The position numbers and the translations under genes are program-made. The notes beneath the pieces were generated by a model. The model did not search any database. It saw only the letters and a program-made list of their open reading frames with translations, and was not told the origin of the DNA. Source: Paenibacillus cymbidii (GTDB lineage: Bacteria > Bacillota > Bacilli > Paenibacillales > NBRC-103111). Taken from it: 64,000 nt of DNA. The DNA lies in the NCBI RefSeq assembly GCF_004764705.1, contig NZ_SHLX01000002.1:124001-188000 (forward strand), written 5' to 3'. Each line of letters starts with the position of its first letter. Position 1 is the first letter of the stretch. Shown here piece after piece: positions 1 to 8,878 of this stretch.

Positions 1-848
1 GTTGCGCGGCGGAACTCCGCCATGATCTCGCGGCCGGAATAGCCGTCTTCGGCGCCGCACGGATCTTCGGCGTAAGCAAGCACATCGCCCTTGTTTTTGC
101 ACAGGGCGATCGCCTCGCGCAGCGACCAGGCGCCGTTCGGATCGAGCGTGATGCGCGCCTGCGGAAACCGCCGCTTCAACAGCGCGGCGGCTTCCATCTC
201 CGCTTCGCCGCCAAGCACGCCGCCCTTCAGCTTGAAATCGCGGAAGCCGTACCGCTCCTCCGCCGCTTCCGCGAGCCGCACGATCGCCTCCGGCGTCATC
301 GCTTCCTCGTGGCGCAGACGCAGCCAGCCGTCCGACGCGCCGTCGCCGCTTTCGTAAGGCAAGTCGGTCAGGCGGCGGTCGCCGACGAAGAACAGATAGC
401 CGAGCACGGGGACCGCTTGCCGCTGCTGCCCTTCGCCGAGCAGCGCGGCCACCGGCACGCCGAGGTGCTGGCCGAGCAAGTCGAGCAGCGCGGTTTCGAC
501 GGCCGTCTCCGCATGGATCGCCACGCGCTGGTCGAACGTCTGCTGCCCTCTGCCGCCGGCGTCGCGACCCGAGAACCGGCTCCGCATCTCGCCCAGCACC
601 CGTCGATACGCGCCGATGGAACTCCCGACAACAAGCGGCTCCGCCTCCTCGAGCGTGCGCCGGATCGCCTCGCCGCCGGGCACCTCGCTGACGCCCGTCC
701 GGCCGGCGCTGTCCTGCAGCACGACCACATTGCGGGTGAAATACGGTCCGTGCGCGCCGCTTAAATTGAGCAGCATGCTGTCATGGCCCGCTACCGGAAT
801 AACGCGCATGGCGCGTACGACCGGCGTGGCAGTTGGCTCGTTCTTCAT
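1..848 (-). CDS. gudD: Glucarate dehydratase (partial, C-terminus beyond left edge)
   Basis: Enolase-superfamily enzyme that dehydrates D-glucarate to 5-dehydro-4-deoxyglucarate. About 282 N-terminal residues are present; the rest lies outside the window. The N-terminus closely matches the E. coli GudD pattern ([24 protein letters not shown], then PGGE). Further along are FKLKGG with the two catalytic-region lysines, LDPNGAWSL and YAEDPCGAE, which carry metal ligands. The start ATG is at 848, with a GGGGAG ribosome site just upstream and an N-terminal length that fits the family. It lies 27 bases downstream of kdgD on the same strand, whose product takes the next pathway step, so the two form an operon. 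The second half of the barrel, with the catalytic His, cannot be checked here. Confidence 0.95.
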   Translation of the reverse strand, partial: MKNEPTATPVVRAMRVIPVAGHDSMLLNLSGAHGPYFTRNVVVLQDSAGRTGVSEVPGGEAIRRTLEEAEPLVVGSSIGAYRRVLGEMRSRFSGRDAGGRGQQTFDQRVAIHAETAVETALLDLLGQHLGVPVAALLGEGQQRQAVPVLGYLFFVGDRRLTDLPYESGDGASDGWLRLRHEEAMTPEAIVRLAEAAEERYGFRDFKLKGGVLGGEAEMEAAALLKRRFPQARITLDPNGAWSLREAIALCKNKGDVLAYAEDPCGAEDGYSGREIMAEFRRA

Positions 849-875
849 CGCAAACTCCCCTTCCCCGTGCGGCGG

Positions 876-1784
876 TTACGGCCGCGGAAATTTATCCAGC
901 GCATGCCGGATCACTTGCTCCAGCTGCTTGTAATGCTCCGTTTCCACTTCGATAAGAGGAGCGCGCACGGCTGCTCCCACAGGCAAGCCGACGATGTCCA
1001 TGCCCGCCTTGATCAGCGAAACCGCGTACCCTTTCCGCTGCTTGCGGATGCGGTTGATCGGCAGCAGCACTTCCGCGTACAGCGTCTGCAGCAGCTCCCG
1101 GTCCCCGCCGCGCAAGGCGTTGAAATACAGCCGGGATACATGCGGCAAATAGTTGGACATCGCCGAAGAGTAGCACTCGAAGCCGAGTCCGGCATACGCC
1201 GGCATCGTAATTTCCGCGAACGGCATGCCGTTCATCCACTGCAGCCGCGAGCCGATCGTGCGGGTCAATTCGACGTTCAGCTCCATGTTGCCGAAGCCGT
1301 CCTTGAAGCCGACGATCTGCGGCAGCTCGCACAGCCGCTGCACCGTCGCCGGCTGGAACACCGCGTTGTCGCGCTGGTACAGGATGCTGGGCAGCCCGGC
1401 GCTTTCGACAATCGTGCGGTAGTAGCGGTACAACCCTTCCTGCTCGGGCGAAATCAGATACGGGGGCAAAATAAGCAATCCATCCGCCCCGTTAATACGG
1501 GCGAGGTCGGACAGCACGACCGCATGCTGCAGATTGCCTCCCGTTCCCGCATATACAGGCACGCGGCCGGCCGTTACGGAAACGGCCATCGCCACCATCT
1601 GCTCGTATTCGGCAACCGACAGCGACTGAAATTCGCCCGAACCCGCGCAGATAAAAATCGCATCCAGCCCGGAATCGAGCAGGAAGCGGATATTCGCTTC
1701 GAGCGCCCGCTCGTCGATGTTGTCGCTGCGGTCGAAAGGGGCGACCGGAAACCCGAGTATGCCCTGCACGCCTTGTTTGGCCAT
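876..1784 (-). CDS. kdgD: 5-dehydro-4-deoxyglucarate dehydratase
   Basis: 302-residue member of the DapA/NAL class I aldolase-like family. It converts 5-dehydro-4-deoxyglucarate to 2,5-dioxopentanoate with loss of water and CO2. The whole chain resembles B. subtilis YcbC: GILGFPVAPF at the N-terminus, GSGEFQSLS, LYQRDNAV with the active-site Tyr, the Schiff-base Lys in VGFKDG, and RKQRKGYAVSLIKAG near the end. The ATG at 1784 is preceded by AGAAGG. It is the first gene of an operon with gudD, and its promoter must lie in or next to the duplicated 94-bp intergenic units. A putative minus-strand promoter there is TTGATT/CATTAT with an 18-nt spacer, just upstream of the gene. Confidence 0.95.
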   Translation of the reverse strand: MAKQGVQGILGFPVAPFDRSDNIDERALEANIRFLLDSGLDAIFICAGSGEFQSLSVAEYEQMVAMAVSVTAGRVPVYAGTGGNLQHAVVLSDLARINGADGLLILPPYLISPEQEGLYRYYRTIVESAGLPSILYQRDNAVFQPATVQRLCELPQIVGFKDGFGNMELNVELTRTIGSRLQWMNGMPFAEITMPAYAGLGFECYSSAMSNYLPHVSRLYFNALRGGDRELLQTLYAEVLLPINRIRKQRKGYAVSLIKAGMDIVGLPVGAAVRAPLIEVETEHYKQLEQVIRHALDKFPRP

Positions 1785-1814
1785 ATCCTTCTGTTCCTGC
1801 CTTTCTGTTTGTTA

Positions 1815-2009
1815 TAATGAAGCTAACTATCGATGCAAATCAACGTAGCGGACCCGGTGTCTGAGGTAACCTTCATTGCCGATTGGATCGGAGAGCGATC
1901 CAATGCGGTAATGAAGCTAACTATCGATGCAAATCAACGTAGCGGACCCGGTGTCTGAGGTAACTTTCATTGCCGATTGGATCGGAGATCGATCCAATGC
2001 GGTAATGAA
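1815..2009. repeat. Two tandem 94-bp units in the kdgD/AraC divergent intergenic region
   Basis: Units 1815-1908 and 1909-2002 are almost identical (I count two differences), followed by a 7-base start of a third unit. Each unit contains a 9-bp inverted repeat ATTGGATCG/CGATCCAAT with a 5-nt loop. Each also has a longer imperfect dyad pairing AATGAAGCTAAC with GTAACCTTCATT. The array fills the space between the divergent kdgD and AraC genes, so it probably carries regulator-binding sites for one or both. A duplicated operator is the simplest reading; an immobile palindromic repeat is the alternative. Confidence 0.8.
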
Positions 2010-2045
2010 TCATCATGCTGTGTTTGCCGAGGGGAGGACGACGCC

Positions 2046-3107
2046 TTGCCGGATATGCCTAGGACGACAAACCAATCGCCAGCAACGCCCGCGCCGGAAG
2101 CCGCTGCCGACACGGCGGCAGAAGCCGCGGCAGCGGCCGGCCTGCCGAATACCGCCGTCATGCAGAAAAGCAACCTGTACCTGAACCGGTTCGCCACGCG
2201 GCTCGCCTATCCTCCCTCCGCCTTCAACGTCCGCTATTGGGGCGGCAGGCCGGGGCATCGCGGCAATGCGGAGCATTCGCACACGTTTCTCGAAATTTGT
2301 TATGTCGCCGGCGGCGAAGGCAGCTATCTGAACAATGGCGTCCGTTATCCGCTCAAGCAAGGCACATTGTACGCGGCCAGACCGGGCAGCCGCCACCGGT
2401 TCGAAAGCGTCGACGGCATGGTGCTGTGGTTCGTCGCCTTCGACATGGACCGGGAGAGTTCCTCCCCGGACAGCTGCCGCATGTACGAAAGCCTGTGCGA
2501 GCTGGAGCACCTGTTCCTTCCGAACGCGGGACAAACGGCGGTTGTCCACTTGTGGCAGTCGCTCGTGCTGCTGTCCGGCGACGCCGACGCGCCGCCCGAT
2601 CCGGACGTGATCGCCCGAATCGCCCATTCGCTGCTTTATGCGGCGATCCGTTTTTTTGCCGAGCGTCACGGTTCCCTGCATCAGCGCCAATCGGGCGACA
2701 ACATCCCGGCCGCCTCCGCCGCGCTGGCCAAAGCCGAGCGCTACATCCAGGAGCGCATGTCACGCAAGCTGACCCTGAAGGAAGTGGCGCAGGCGCTTTA
2801 CTTGTCCGAGCGGCAGCTGTCGCGGACGATCGCCGAAGGACTCGGCCAGACGTTCCCCGTCTGGCTCCGCACCGAACGCGTCCGGCGCGCCGCCTATCTG
2901 CTCGCTTACACCGACCAGAGCATCAGCCGCATCGCCGAAGACACCGGCTTCGATACGATCAGCTACTTCAACCGCGTGTTCGTGCAGACGCTCGGCATCA
3001 CGCCAGGCAAGTTCCGCAAGCAGGCGGGCTCGGACGAGCAGGACGCGCAGGCGGTCATGCAGCAATATTTGCACCTGCTGGTCGCGCGGCACAAAAAGCA
3101 GCCCTAG
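2046..3107 (+). CDS. AraC-family regulator with N-terminal cupin, divergent from kdgD-gudD
   Basis: About 353 residues. After a low-complexity Ala/Pro-rich leader of about 35 residues comes a sugar-sensing cupin-type half, with EHSHTFLEICYV and a PGSRHRFE strand. The C-terminal two-helix-turn-helix AraC domain spans roughly the last 100 residues (KLTLKEVAQALYLSERQLSR, then SISRIAEDTGFDTISYFNRV). The start is uncertain: GGGGAGG at 2031-2037 is best spaced for the TTG at 2046, while the ATG at 2055 is the in-frame alternative. Its position opposite kdgD makes it the likely regulator of glucarate use, which is inference. The gene ends only 4 bases from the convergent gene at 3112. Confidence 0.85.
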   Translation: MPDMPRTTNQSPATPAPEAAADTAAEAAAAAGLPNTAVMQKSNLYLNRFATRLAYPPSAFNVRYWGGRPGHRGNAEHSHTFLEICYVAGGEGSYLNNGVRYPLKQGTLYAARPGSRHRFESVDGMVLWFVAFDMDRESSSPDSCRMYESLCELEHLFLPNAGQTAVVHLWQSLVLLSGDADAPPDPDVIARIAHSLLYAAIRFFAERHGSLHQRQSGDNIPAASAALAKAERYIQERMSRKLTLKEVAQALYLSERQLSRTIAEGLGQTFPVWLRTERVRRAAYLLAYTDQSISRIAEDTGFDTISYFNRVFVQTLGITPGKFRKQAGSDEQDAQAVMQQYLHLLVARHKKQP

Positions 3108-3111
3108 CTGC

Positions 3112-4110
3112 TTAGCCGGCGAACTCGTCCATCGCGGCGAACAGCCCTTTCAGGTAGCCGATCGAATACGACCAGCCGGCCCGATTGTTGCGCCAGCCGC
3201 CGTTCGGATGCGCCTCGCGGGGGTAACCTTCTTCCAGCTGCAGCATATGATCGGGATTGATGCAGCCGTCGAAACCGACTTTGCGCAGCGCGAGCAGGAT
3301 TTTCGGCATATTCAGATCGCCGTCGTCCAGCATCGCTTCCTCGAAGGCCGCCGCCGTCGCCAGACTGCCCCGCACATTGCGCAGATGGACGAGGAAAATG
3401 CGGCCCTTCCGCCCGAACTGGTGAATTTCGTCGAGCACAAGCGCGCTGCCTCCCGCTTCCGCCCGCGTCCCGACGCAGTACACAAGACCGACCTGCCGGC
3501 TTGGGAACATGTCGATCACCCGATGCATGCCGATGCCGTCGAACGGCGTTCCCGGATGCGGCGTATCGGACGGGTGAATCGTCAGCTTCGTGCCGTACTG
3601 CTCCGCGATCGGCACGAGCTTCTCGTACACCGTGCGGAACTTGCCCCACCAGCGCTCCGTCTCCTCCAGGCTCGGCACGTTTCGCCCCGCCTGGTCGGCT
3701 GCCCGCTCGCCTCGTGCGATGGCGCCGCCGCGGTGAACGGCTTTGTAGATGTGCGTCGACTCGGGGATCACGTCCCCGGCAAAACGCAGCCGCGCGATCG
3801 GCATCCGCGCCTCGCCGAACACCTTCATCGCCGCGCAAACGTTGTCCAGCTCGCGTTCGGCCCCGTCGCTATCGTACATGAACGCGTGCGTCATGTCGGG
3901 CAGCGTGACCCGGTTGATGTCCATTCCCCACGAGCGGATCCGGGCGCGAAGCTTGAGCAGTCGGTCGAGGTCCGGATAGCCTTGTTCGTCGACGCCGGGA
4001 AACATCGATCCGATGACAAGGTCGAGGCAGTCGACGCCAAGCTGGCTCATCAGCTTCAAATCCTGCTCCGGTATATCGCAGGTCGTCACTTGTATGGCAA
4101 TTTTCATCAT
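3112..4110 (-). CDS. Mannonate dehydratase (UxuA) family protein
   Basis: 332-residue TIM-barrel protein of the UxuA family, whose characterised members dehydrate D-mannonate to 2-keto-3-deoxygluconate. Visible family marks are HPSDTPHPG, CVGTRAEAG, the FLVHLRNVRG strand that holds a metal-binding His, and NPDHM. The start is the first of two adjacent ATGs (4110), behind AAAGGAGG. The sequence is not close enough to UxuA for me to be sure of mannonate as substrate; a related aldonate or an isomerase role is possible. Three palindromic operator-like elements lie 135-270 bp upstream (4245-4379), so it is probably repressor-controlled as a single gene. An extended -10-like TATACT lies in its leader. 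Confidence 0.75.
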   Translation of the reverse strand: MMKIAIQVTTCDIPEQDLKLMSQLGVDCLDLVIGSMFPGVDEQGYPDLDRLLKLRARIRSWGMDINRVTLPDMTHAFMYDSDGAERELDNVCAAMKVFGEARMPIARLRFAGDVIPESTHIYKAVHRGGAIARGERAADQAGRNVPSLEETERWWGKFRTVYEKLVPIAEQYGTKLTIHPSDTPHPGTPFDGIGMHRVIDMFPSRQVGLVYCVGTRAEAGGSALVLDEIHQFGRKGRIFLVHLRNVRGSLATAAAFEEAMLDDGDLNMPKILLALRKVGFDGCINPDHMLQLEEGYPREAHPNGGWRNNRAGWSYSIGYLKGLFAAMDEFAG

Positions 4111-4244
4111 GCGTACAGTTCCTCCTTTTGGATAGCTGCGACACAATTCCAGTATAAGGGGCACTGAAAGCGCCGTCTTTTTAAAATGACGCCGATCTTT
4201 TTCACTTTTTGTCACTCGAAACGGTCCCGCTGGTTTGCGAATGC

Positions 4245-4379
4245 TTAAGTGTATAAATACACTTAACATTCCGCAGTTGAGCTTTATTTCGGGTTTTACC
4301 GTCAGGCTTAATGCACAAATACATTTAAACATGTGAAAGCGAAAAAAATGAACCACTTTAAATGCATTAATGCATTTAA
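4245..4379. promoter_or_regulatory. Three related 21-22 bp palindromes, candidate operator array
   Basis: Site 1 (4245-4266) is a perfect palindrome with arms TTAAGTGTAT and ATACACTTAA around AA. Site 3 (4358-4379) is a perfect 22-bp palindrome with half-site TTAAATGCATT. Site 2 (4308-4328) is a degenerate, one-base-shorter version. The shared half-site is TTAARTGYAT. Centres are about 62 and 50 bp apart. The region is far more AT-rich than its surroundings and lies upstream of the UxuA-family gene; no plus-strand gene starts nearby. The cognate repressor (GntR, MarR or LacI type) cannot be named. Confidence 0.7.
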
Positions 4380-4484
4380 GCTTAGGCGGGAGCTGTTTCG
4401 AGAGGCGTGACTGGCCACTGATGGCGGGGCTCGCGACTGATACAAACTGGCTTCTGGCGCGCTCCCTTACCACAAATCCGCGGC

Positions 4485-4511
4485 AAAAAGCCGTCGCCAT
4501 TGGCGACGGCT
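4485..4511 (-). terminator. Rho-independent terminator of the 4553-5389 gene
   Basis: Perfect 10-bp stem AGCCGTCGCC/GGCGACGGCT with a 3-nt loop. On the minus strand it is followed directly by a T run. It sits 42 bases past the stop of the minus-strand TIM-barrel gene. Confidence 0.9.
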
Positions 4512-4552
4512 TCGTCCCTTGCGTTCTCCCGCGACGGCGCAACGTCACGCCG

Positions 4553-5389
4553 TCATTCGGCGGCGGCGCGGGCGCGGCCGTCCCGCACGAACTGCGCCGT
4601 TGCGGCCATTTGCGCCGCGTCGACCGCTTCGAGCGTGACGAACCCGCGCGGCTTCGTCTCCTCCAGCAGGCGCCAAAACTGCGCATAATCGAGCCCGCCC
4701 AAGCCGGCTGCCGTTTCGGCAATGCCGCCGTTCGGCTCGCGCCGCCAATCTTTCGCATGCGCGCTGACAATGCGCGGGCCCAGCAGCCGGAACGCTTCAG
4801 CGACGATTTCCCGCTGGTTGTCGACATTGCCCGCGCTCAGCAGGTTGCACGGATCGAGCACAACCCCGACGCACGACGACGGGAACCGTTCGATCGTTTC
4901 CGCCAGTTTGCCGGCCGTATCGATCAGGTGCGTTTGCGCCGCCTCGAGTCCGATCGTCACGCCCCACCGCTCCGCTTCCTCCACAAGCTCCTCCAGCGCA
5001 CGGTCCAGCCGTTGCCAATGGCGCGCAAGCAGCGCCGGGTCGTCCGTCGCCGGCACGCCGACCTCCGTCGCCACCGTCGGCGCGCCGAAATGCCGCGCAT
5101 GCCGCAGATGCTCCTTGAACCGGTCGACATTGTAGCGATACGTCGCGTCGTCCAGGTCGATCAGGCTCGCATAACAGCCAAGCACGGCGATGCCGACGCC
5201 GGCGCGGTCGAACGCGCCGCCTACTTCGTTCGCCAGCCCCGGGCTGAGCTTGCCGAGCGAAAAGTCGATGCCGTCGATCGCTTTGGCAAGCGCCAACTGC
5301 ACGTAGTCAAATTTGCGGGAAGCGATTTGCGCGGCCAGTTCCTTTACGGGAAGCTTGCCGGCCAGATGGGCCAAAATACCGACAGTCAT
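4553..5389 (-). CDS. Sugar phosphate isomerase/epimerase-like TIM-barrel protein
   Basis: 278 residues of the xylose-isomerase-like TIM-barrel superfamily (AP endonuclease 2/IolE/Hyi type). Typical strands are visible: ATEVGVP, TIGLEAAQTH with the metal-binding Glu, VVLDPCNLL with an Asp ligand, IVSAHAKDW with a His ligand, and FVTLEAVD with the final Glu. Members isomerise or epimerise small sugars or keto-acids using a divalent metal; the substrate here is unknown. The ATG at 5389 has an AAAGGTG site at good spacing, so the GTG nine bases upstream is less likely. A minus-strand -10 TATACT at 5489-5494 suggests its own promoter, and the terminator at 4485-4511 ends the unit. Confidence 0.8.
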   Translation of the reverse strand: MTVGILAHLAGKLPVKELAAQIASRKFDYVQLALAKAIDGIDFSLGKLSPGLANEVGGAFDRAGVGIAVLGCYASLIDLDDATYRYNVDRFKEHLRHARHFGAPTVATEVGVPATDDPALLARHWQRLDRALEELVEEAERWGVTIGLEAAQTHLIDTAGKLAETIERFPSSCVGVVLDPCNLLSAGNVDNQREIVAEAFRLLGPRIVSAHAKDWRREPNGGIAETAAGLGGLDYAQFWRLLEETKPRGFVTLEAVDAAQMAATAQFVRDGRARAAAE

Positions 5390-5533
5390 TGGGTTCACCT
5401 TTCATTCGCGCGGATTTGGTCTATTTGCCGCTGCCCGGCACGGCCCCGGTTTCCTTCGGCGGACAAGCGGGGACAAGCGGTTCCCTTCAGTATACCGGAT
5501 TTTTGAAGGATGTTCCCTGCGCGTTGTTTAAAT

Positions 5534-7135
5534 TCATACCGATTGGCGATCATGCGCGTACCCCTGGCTCCGCTGCGGGTAAGGGAACAACTCGTCCACG
5601 CGGACGCTGTGGCCGGTTTCGTTCGTGAAGACGACATGCTCGCGCCGGAACTGGCGCGGGCTTTCCAGGCCGCATGCCGCCGCAAGCGAAAACAGCCCTT
5701 CCCGCAGCTGCAAAATGTAGTTCATCACGCGCCACATTTTCTCCTCGGGGGCGAGCGCCGCCTGGAATTTGCTGTCGGTCGTCGTGATCCCGGTCGGGCA
5801 TTTGCCGGTGTGGCACTGCATCGCCATGATGCAGCCATTCGCCATCATGAAGCCGCGCGCGGAATTGACGCAGTCCGCTCCCATCGCCAGCGCGATCGCG
5901 ACTTTGTCCGGGGTCACAAGCTTGCCGGAAGCGAAAATGAGAAACCGCTCGCGCACGCCGAATTTGCGCGCCGTATCGTCCAGGATGAGCAGCGCGCTGT
6001 ACAACGGCAGCCCCATTCCGTCCGCCATCGCTTTGAACGTGGCGCCGGAGCCGCCTTCCGACCCGTCGACCGTAATGAAGTCCGGGCAAATGTCAAGGTC
6101 GAGCATCGCCTGAAAAAAAGGCTCCAGCCGCTTCGGGTCGCCGACGACGATTTTGACGCCGACCGGCTTGCCGCCCTCCTCCTGCAGCGTGGCGATGAAG
6201 CGGAGCGCTTCCTCCGGATTGGTCAGAAACTCGAAGCGGTTCGGCGAGTTGACCGTCAGGCCGACCGGGACGAGGCGCGCCTTGGCGACCGGTTCGGTCA
6301 CCTTGCTGCCTTCGAGATGGCCGCCGCGAATTTTGGCGCCCTGGTGGAACTTCAGTTCGAACGCCTTGATGTTCGCGATCGTTGCCTTCTGGCGGAACGC
6401 TTCGATCGAGAAACGGCCCGTTTCGTCGCGGAAGCCGAACAGGCCCGGGCCGATCTGCGCGATGACGTCGGCGTCGGACTCGAGATGCACGCCGGCCACG
6501 CCGCCTTCGCCGGTATTGATCCAGGAGCCGCCGGCCATGCGCGCGCCGTTGCCCGTCGACTGGATGTAGTTCTCCCCGACGGCGCCGAACGACGTGGCGG
6601 ACGCGCCGAACATGCCTTTGAGCCGCCACGGGATGCGGCGGTCCGGTCCGACGACGATGGCGTCTTCGTCATGAAGCAGCCACGGTTTCACCTGCTCCTT
6701 GACGAACGCTTCCTTGCGGGTGAACAACCCTTCGTCGGTGATGACGTACTTCTGGCCGGGGAGCAGCGAGGCGTTGTCGACCTTCAGCTCGCTCGTCAGC
6801 TTGGGGAACATCGCGTTCGACAAATAGAAGCCGGGCTTCTCGTAATCGCGCCGGCCGCCGAACGAAATGAGGTCGGTCCGGTACTTGGCGGCGTACACGA
6901 TGCCGATAAAGTCGGCGCGCGGGAACGGCCGGCCTTCCGTGTCATTGTCGAACCAGTACTGACGAAATTCCGGACCGAGCTTCTCGAGCAGGTAACGCAG
7001 CCAGCCGAGAAACGGGTGGGAACGGATGATCGAATGTTTTGGCCGTTTGGACAGGACGTACATGTAACCGAAAAAAAACGCCACGGGGAGAACGACGACA
7101 ATGGCTACGATGGCAAGTACAATTTTCACCCACAC
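5534..7135 (-). CDS. FMN-binding glutamate-synthase-domain membrane protein (YerD-like)
   Basis: 533 residues: one N-terminal membrane helix (about residues 4-26, very hydrophobic), then a soluble domain matching the FMN-binding central domain of the glutamate synthase large subunit, as in B. subtilis YerD. Marks include GASATSFGAVGENYIQ, GGSWINTGEGG, the TVDGSEGGSGA phosphate-binding strand and the Cys-rich CHTGKCPTGI that forms an iron-sulfur site in GltB. It lacks the glutaminase domain, so it is not a full glutamate synthase; its physiological reaction is unknown. The start is a GTG at 7135 behind GGGAGG at 10-nt spacing. The leader contains a strong hairpin (about 7170-7200). Confidence 0.85.
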   Translation of the reverse strand: MWVKIVLAIVAIVVVLPVAFFFGYMYVLSKRPKHSIIRSHPFLGWLRYLLEKLGPEFRQYWFDNDTEGRPFPRADFIGIVYAAKYRTDLISFGGRRDYEKPGFYLSNAMFPKLTSELKVDNASLLPGQKYVITDEGLFTRKEAFVKEQVKPWLLHDEDAIVVGPDRRIPWRLKGMFGASATSFGAVGENYIQSTGNGARMAGGSWINTGEGGVAGVHLESDADVIAQIGPGLFGFRDETGRFSIEAFRQKATIANIKAFELKFHQGAKIRGGHLEGSKVTEPVAKARLVPVGLTVNSPNRFEFLTNPEEALRFIATLQEEGGKPVGVKIVVGDPKRLEPFFQAMLDLDICPDFITVDGSEGGSGATFKAMADGMGLPLYSALLILDDTARKFGVRERFLIFASGKLVTPDKVAIALAMGADCVNSARGFMMANGCIMAMQCHTGKCPTGITTTDSKFQAALAPEEKMWRVMNYILQLREGLFSLAAACGLESPRQFRREHVVFTNETGHSVRVDELFPYPQRSQGYAHDRQSV

Positions 7136-7273
7136 TGGTTAAAGCCCTCCCGACTTCGTCAAGGTTGTTTGCGGCGCTTCGCCTACGGAGGCGCCGCTGC
7201 ACCAGTAGTATACCATGAACTGCCAGAGGCATTCGATTGAATCTCGCTTGTGCGGTGCGTATCGCTTGAGCGT

Positions 7274-7303
7274 CTGACCGTACCTGATCTTTCGTGCTAT
7301 AAT
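7274..7303 (+). promoter_or_regulatory. Sigma-A-type promoter of the aldo/keto reductase gene
   Basis: A consensus -10 TATAAT (7298-7303) lies 18 nt after a weaker -35 CTGACC (7274-7279) and 47 bp before the start codon. The weak -35 may mean an activator is needed. Confidence 0.6.
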
Positions 7304-7350
7304 TGGGGGCGACAAGCAAGTCGACTATAGAGCGAACGGGAGGCGTACGA

Positions 7351-8304
7351 ATGCGATACCGCAATTTGGGGAAAAGCGGCCTGGAAGTGTCGGTGCTCGG
7401 GCTCGGAACGAATGCGTTCGGCGGACGCGCGGACAAGGAAACGTCGATTCGCGTGCTGCATCGCGCCGCGGACCTTGGCATCACGTTTTTCGACACCGCC
7501 AATATTTATACCGGCACCAAGTCGGAGGAAATTATCGGCGAAGCGTTCGAGGGCCGGCGGCACGAGGTTTTGCTGGCGACGAAAGCCGGCATCAGGCGGG
7601 GAGAGGGCCCGAACAGCAGGGGCGCCTCGCGGCAGCATATTTTGCGGGAAATCGAAGGCAGCCTGCGCCGGCTGCGGACGGACTACATCGACTTGTACCA
7701 GATCCACACGTTCGATCCGCAGACCCCGCTCGAGGAAACGCTGCGCGTGCTCGACGACCTGGTTACCGCAGGCAAGGTGCGCTACGTGGGCGCGTCGAAC
7801 TATGCGGCGTGGCAAATGATGAAATCGCTCGCCGTCAGCGACAGCCGGCAGTTGGTCAAGTTCGTGTCCGTCCAGCCCGGCTATTCGCTGGTCGATCGCG
7901 GTGCGGAGCGGGAGCTCGTTCCGTTCTGCGTCGATCAGGGGATCGGGCTGATTCCGTATTTTCCGCTGGCAGGGGGCATCCTGACGGGCAAATACGCGGG
8001 CGGCGCCGTGCCAAGCGGCTCGCAGCTCGACCACAACCCGCGCTTCTCGCAGCGGATGAACGCCGCGCGGCTGGAAACGGGCGAATTTGTGGCCAAGCTG
8101 GCGGCAGAAATCGGCACAACCGCCACGGCGCTGTCGCTCGCCTGGCTCATGCGCCGTCCAGCCGTCAGCACCGTGATCGCCGGCGCCACCCGTGAAGCGC
8201 AAATCGACGACAACTTGCGGGCGGTCGACCTCGAACTGTCGGAAGACGTCGTGCGCGCGCTCGATGATGCAAGCAAAGAATTCGTTTATTCGCCGCCGTT
8301 CTGA
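7351..8304 (+). CDS. Aldo/keto reductase
   Basis: 317-residue NAD(P)H-dependent oxidoreductase of the AKR superfamily, of the IolS/potassium-channel-beta-like type. Catalytic tetrad positions are visible: Asp in FDTANIYTG with the Tyr five residues later, Lys in LATKAG, and His in YQIHTFD. The cofactor-phosphate loop near STVIAGATREAQIDDN is also typical. The ATG at 7351 has GGGAGG upstream; an in-frame upstream extension is possible but has no better site. It is transcribed alone from 7274-7303 and ends at a GC-rich hairpin. Substrate unknown. Confidence 0.9.
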   Translation: MRYRNLGKSGLEVSVLGLGTNAFGGRADKETSIRVLHRAADLGITFFDTANIYTGTKSEEIIGEAFEGRRHEVLLATKAGIRRGEGPNSRGASRQHILREIEGSLRRLRTDYIDLYQIHTFDPQTPLEETLRVLDDLVTAGKVRYVGASNYAAWQMMKSLAVSDSRQLVKFVSVQPGYSLVDRGAERELVPFCVDQGIGLIPYFPLAGGILTGKYAGGAVPSGSQLDHNPRFSQRMNAARLETGEFVAKLAAEIGTTATALSLAWLMRRPAVSTVIAGATREAQIDDNLRAVDLELSEDVVRALDDASKEFVYSPPF

Positions 8305-8315
8305 CACCGCTTTCC

Positions 8316-8359
8316 GCGGCAGCCGGCCCCCCGCACGCATGCGCGGGCCCGGCTGCCGC
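8316..8359 (+). terminator. Strong GC hairpin after the aldo/keto reductase
   Basis: An 11-bp stem GCGGCAGCCGG/CCGGCTGCCGC with a second inner CCCGC/GCGGG stem starts 12 bases after the stop. There is no T run, so termination would be inefficient or factor-dependent, or the hairpin may protect the mRNA 3' end. Confidence 0.5.
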
Positions 8360-8531
8360 CCCTCTCATCCAATACCCCTTATTTGCCTGCTTCTTTTGTC
8401 CGCTATCCCCTTCGCTCAATCTCAAGCATCAACGACTTTAACTTTTATCCCATTTCTGGAAAAATTCCCCTTCGATGCAGCGACACCATTCAAGTGGTAC
8501 GCTTCCAAACTCGATACAACCAACCGCCAAC

Positions 8532-8645
8532 TTGAGCCAACGGGATAACCGACAGATACGAACTGACGCGACTTCTCACTCGTTCTCTCTCCCGGCACGT
8601 TCGCCGCCGCACCAGTTTGAGCCAACGGGATAACCGACAGACACG
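8532..8645. repeat. Pair of 25-bp direct repeats in the region before the sugar operon
   Basis: The sequence beginning TTGAGCCAACGGGATAACCG and running through GACAGA is present at 8532-8556 and again at 8617-8641, 85 bases apart. A similar ACG follows both copies. The 8360-8772 region holds no recognisable gene; these repeats are its only structure I see. They lie about 130-240 bp upstream of the operon promoter at 8773-8835 and could be distal binding sites. Confidence 0.7.
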
Positions 8646-8772
8646 TGTTTCAGTTGACCACTTTAGACCTGACAAAATCGCCCTCGCCCCCCACGCCTCA
8701 CCTCTCGCCCCGCTCCTCCCCGCGCCGCTCCCCCGGCAGCCCGTCCCGGCGCACATGCGCGAAACACGCAGA

Positions 8773-8835
8773 GTAACCGATTGTAACGTGGTAAGCAATT
8801 GAATCTTGTTGCAGGCGAAGCCGGCAACGTACACT
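8773..8835 (+). promoter_or_regulatory. Regulon promoter copy A (uptake operon)
   Basis: Box GTAACCGATTGTAAC (8773-8787), then 18 nt, then -35 TTGTTG (8806-8811), an 18-nt spacer and -10 TACACT (8830-8835), 43 bp before the ATG. The stretch between the box and the -35 ends AATTGAATC, which is also shared. Copies at 22623-22685 and 31395-31456 have the same geometry. The arrangement, with binding site abutting the -35, is typical of activation by an AraC-type protein. Confidence 0.8.
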
Positions 8836-8878
8836 GAAGCTGCGAGACGAAAACGCAAATCGAGGGGGCGTTTGCACA

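Noticed and set aside
3112-4827. A 571-residue protein extending the UxuA-family gene upstream
   Set aside because: The extra N-terminal part is read from the AT-rich palindrome region and terminator, has no family match, and a strong AAAGGAGG precedes the internal start at 4110.
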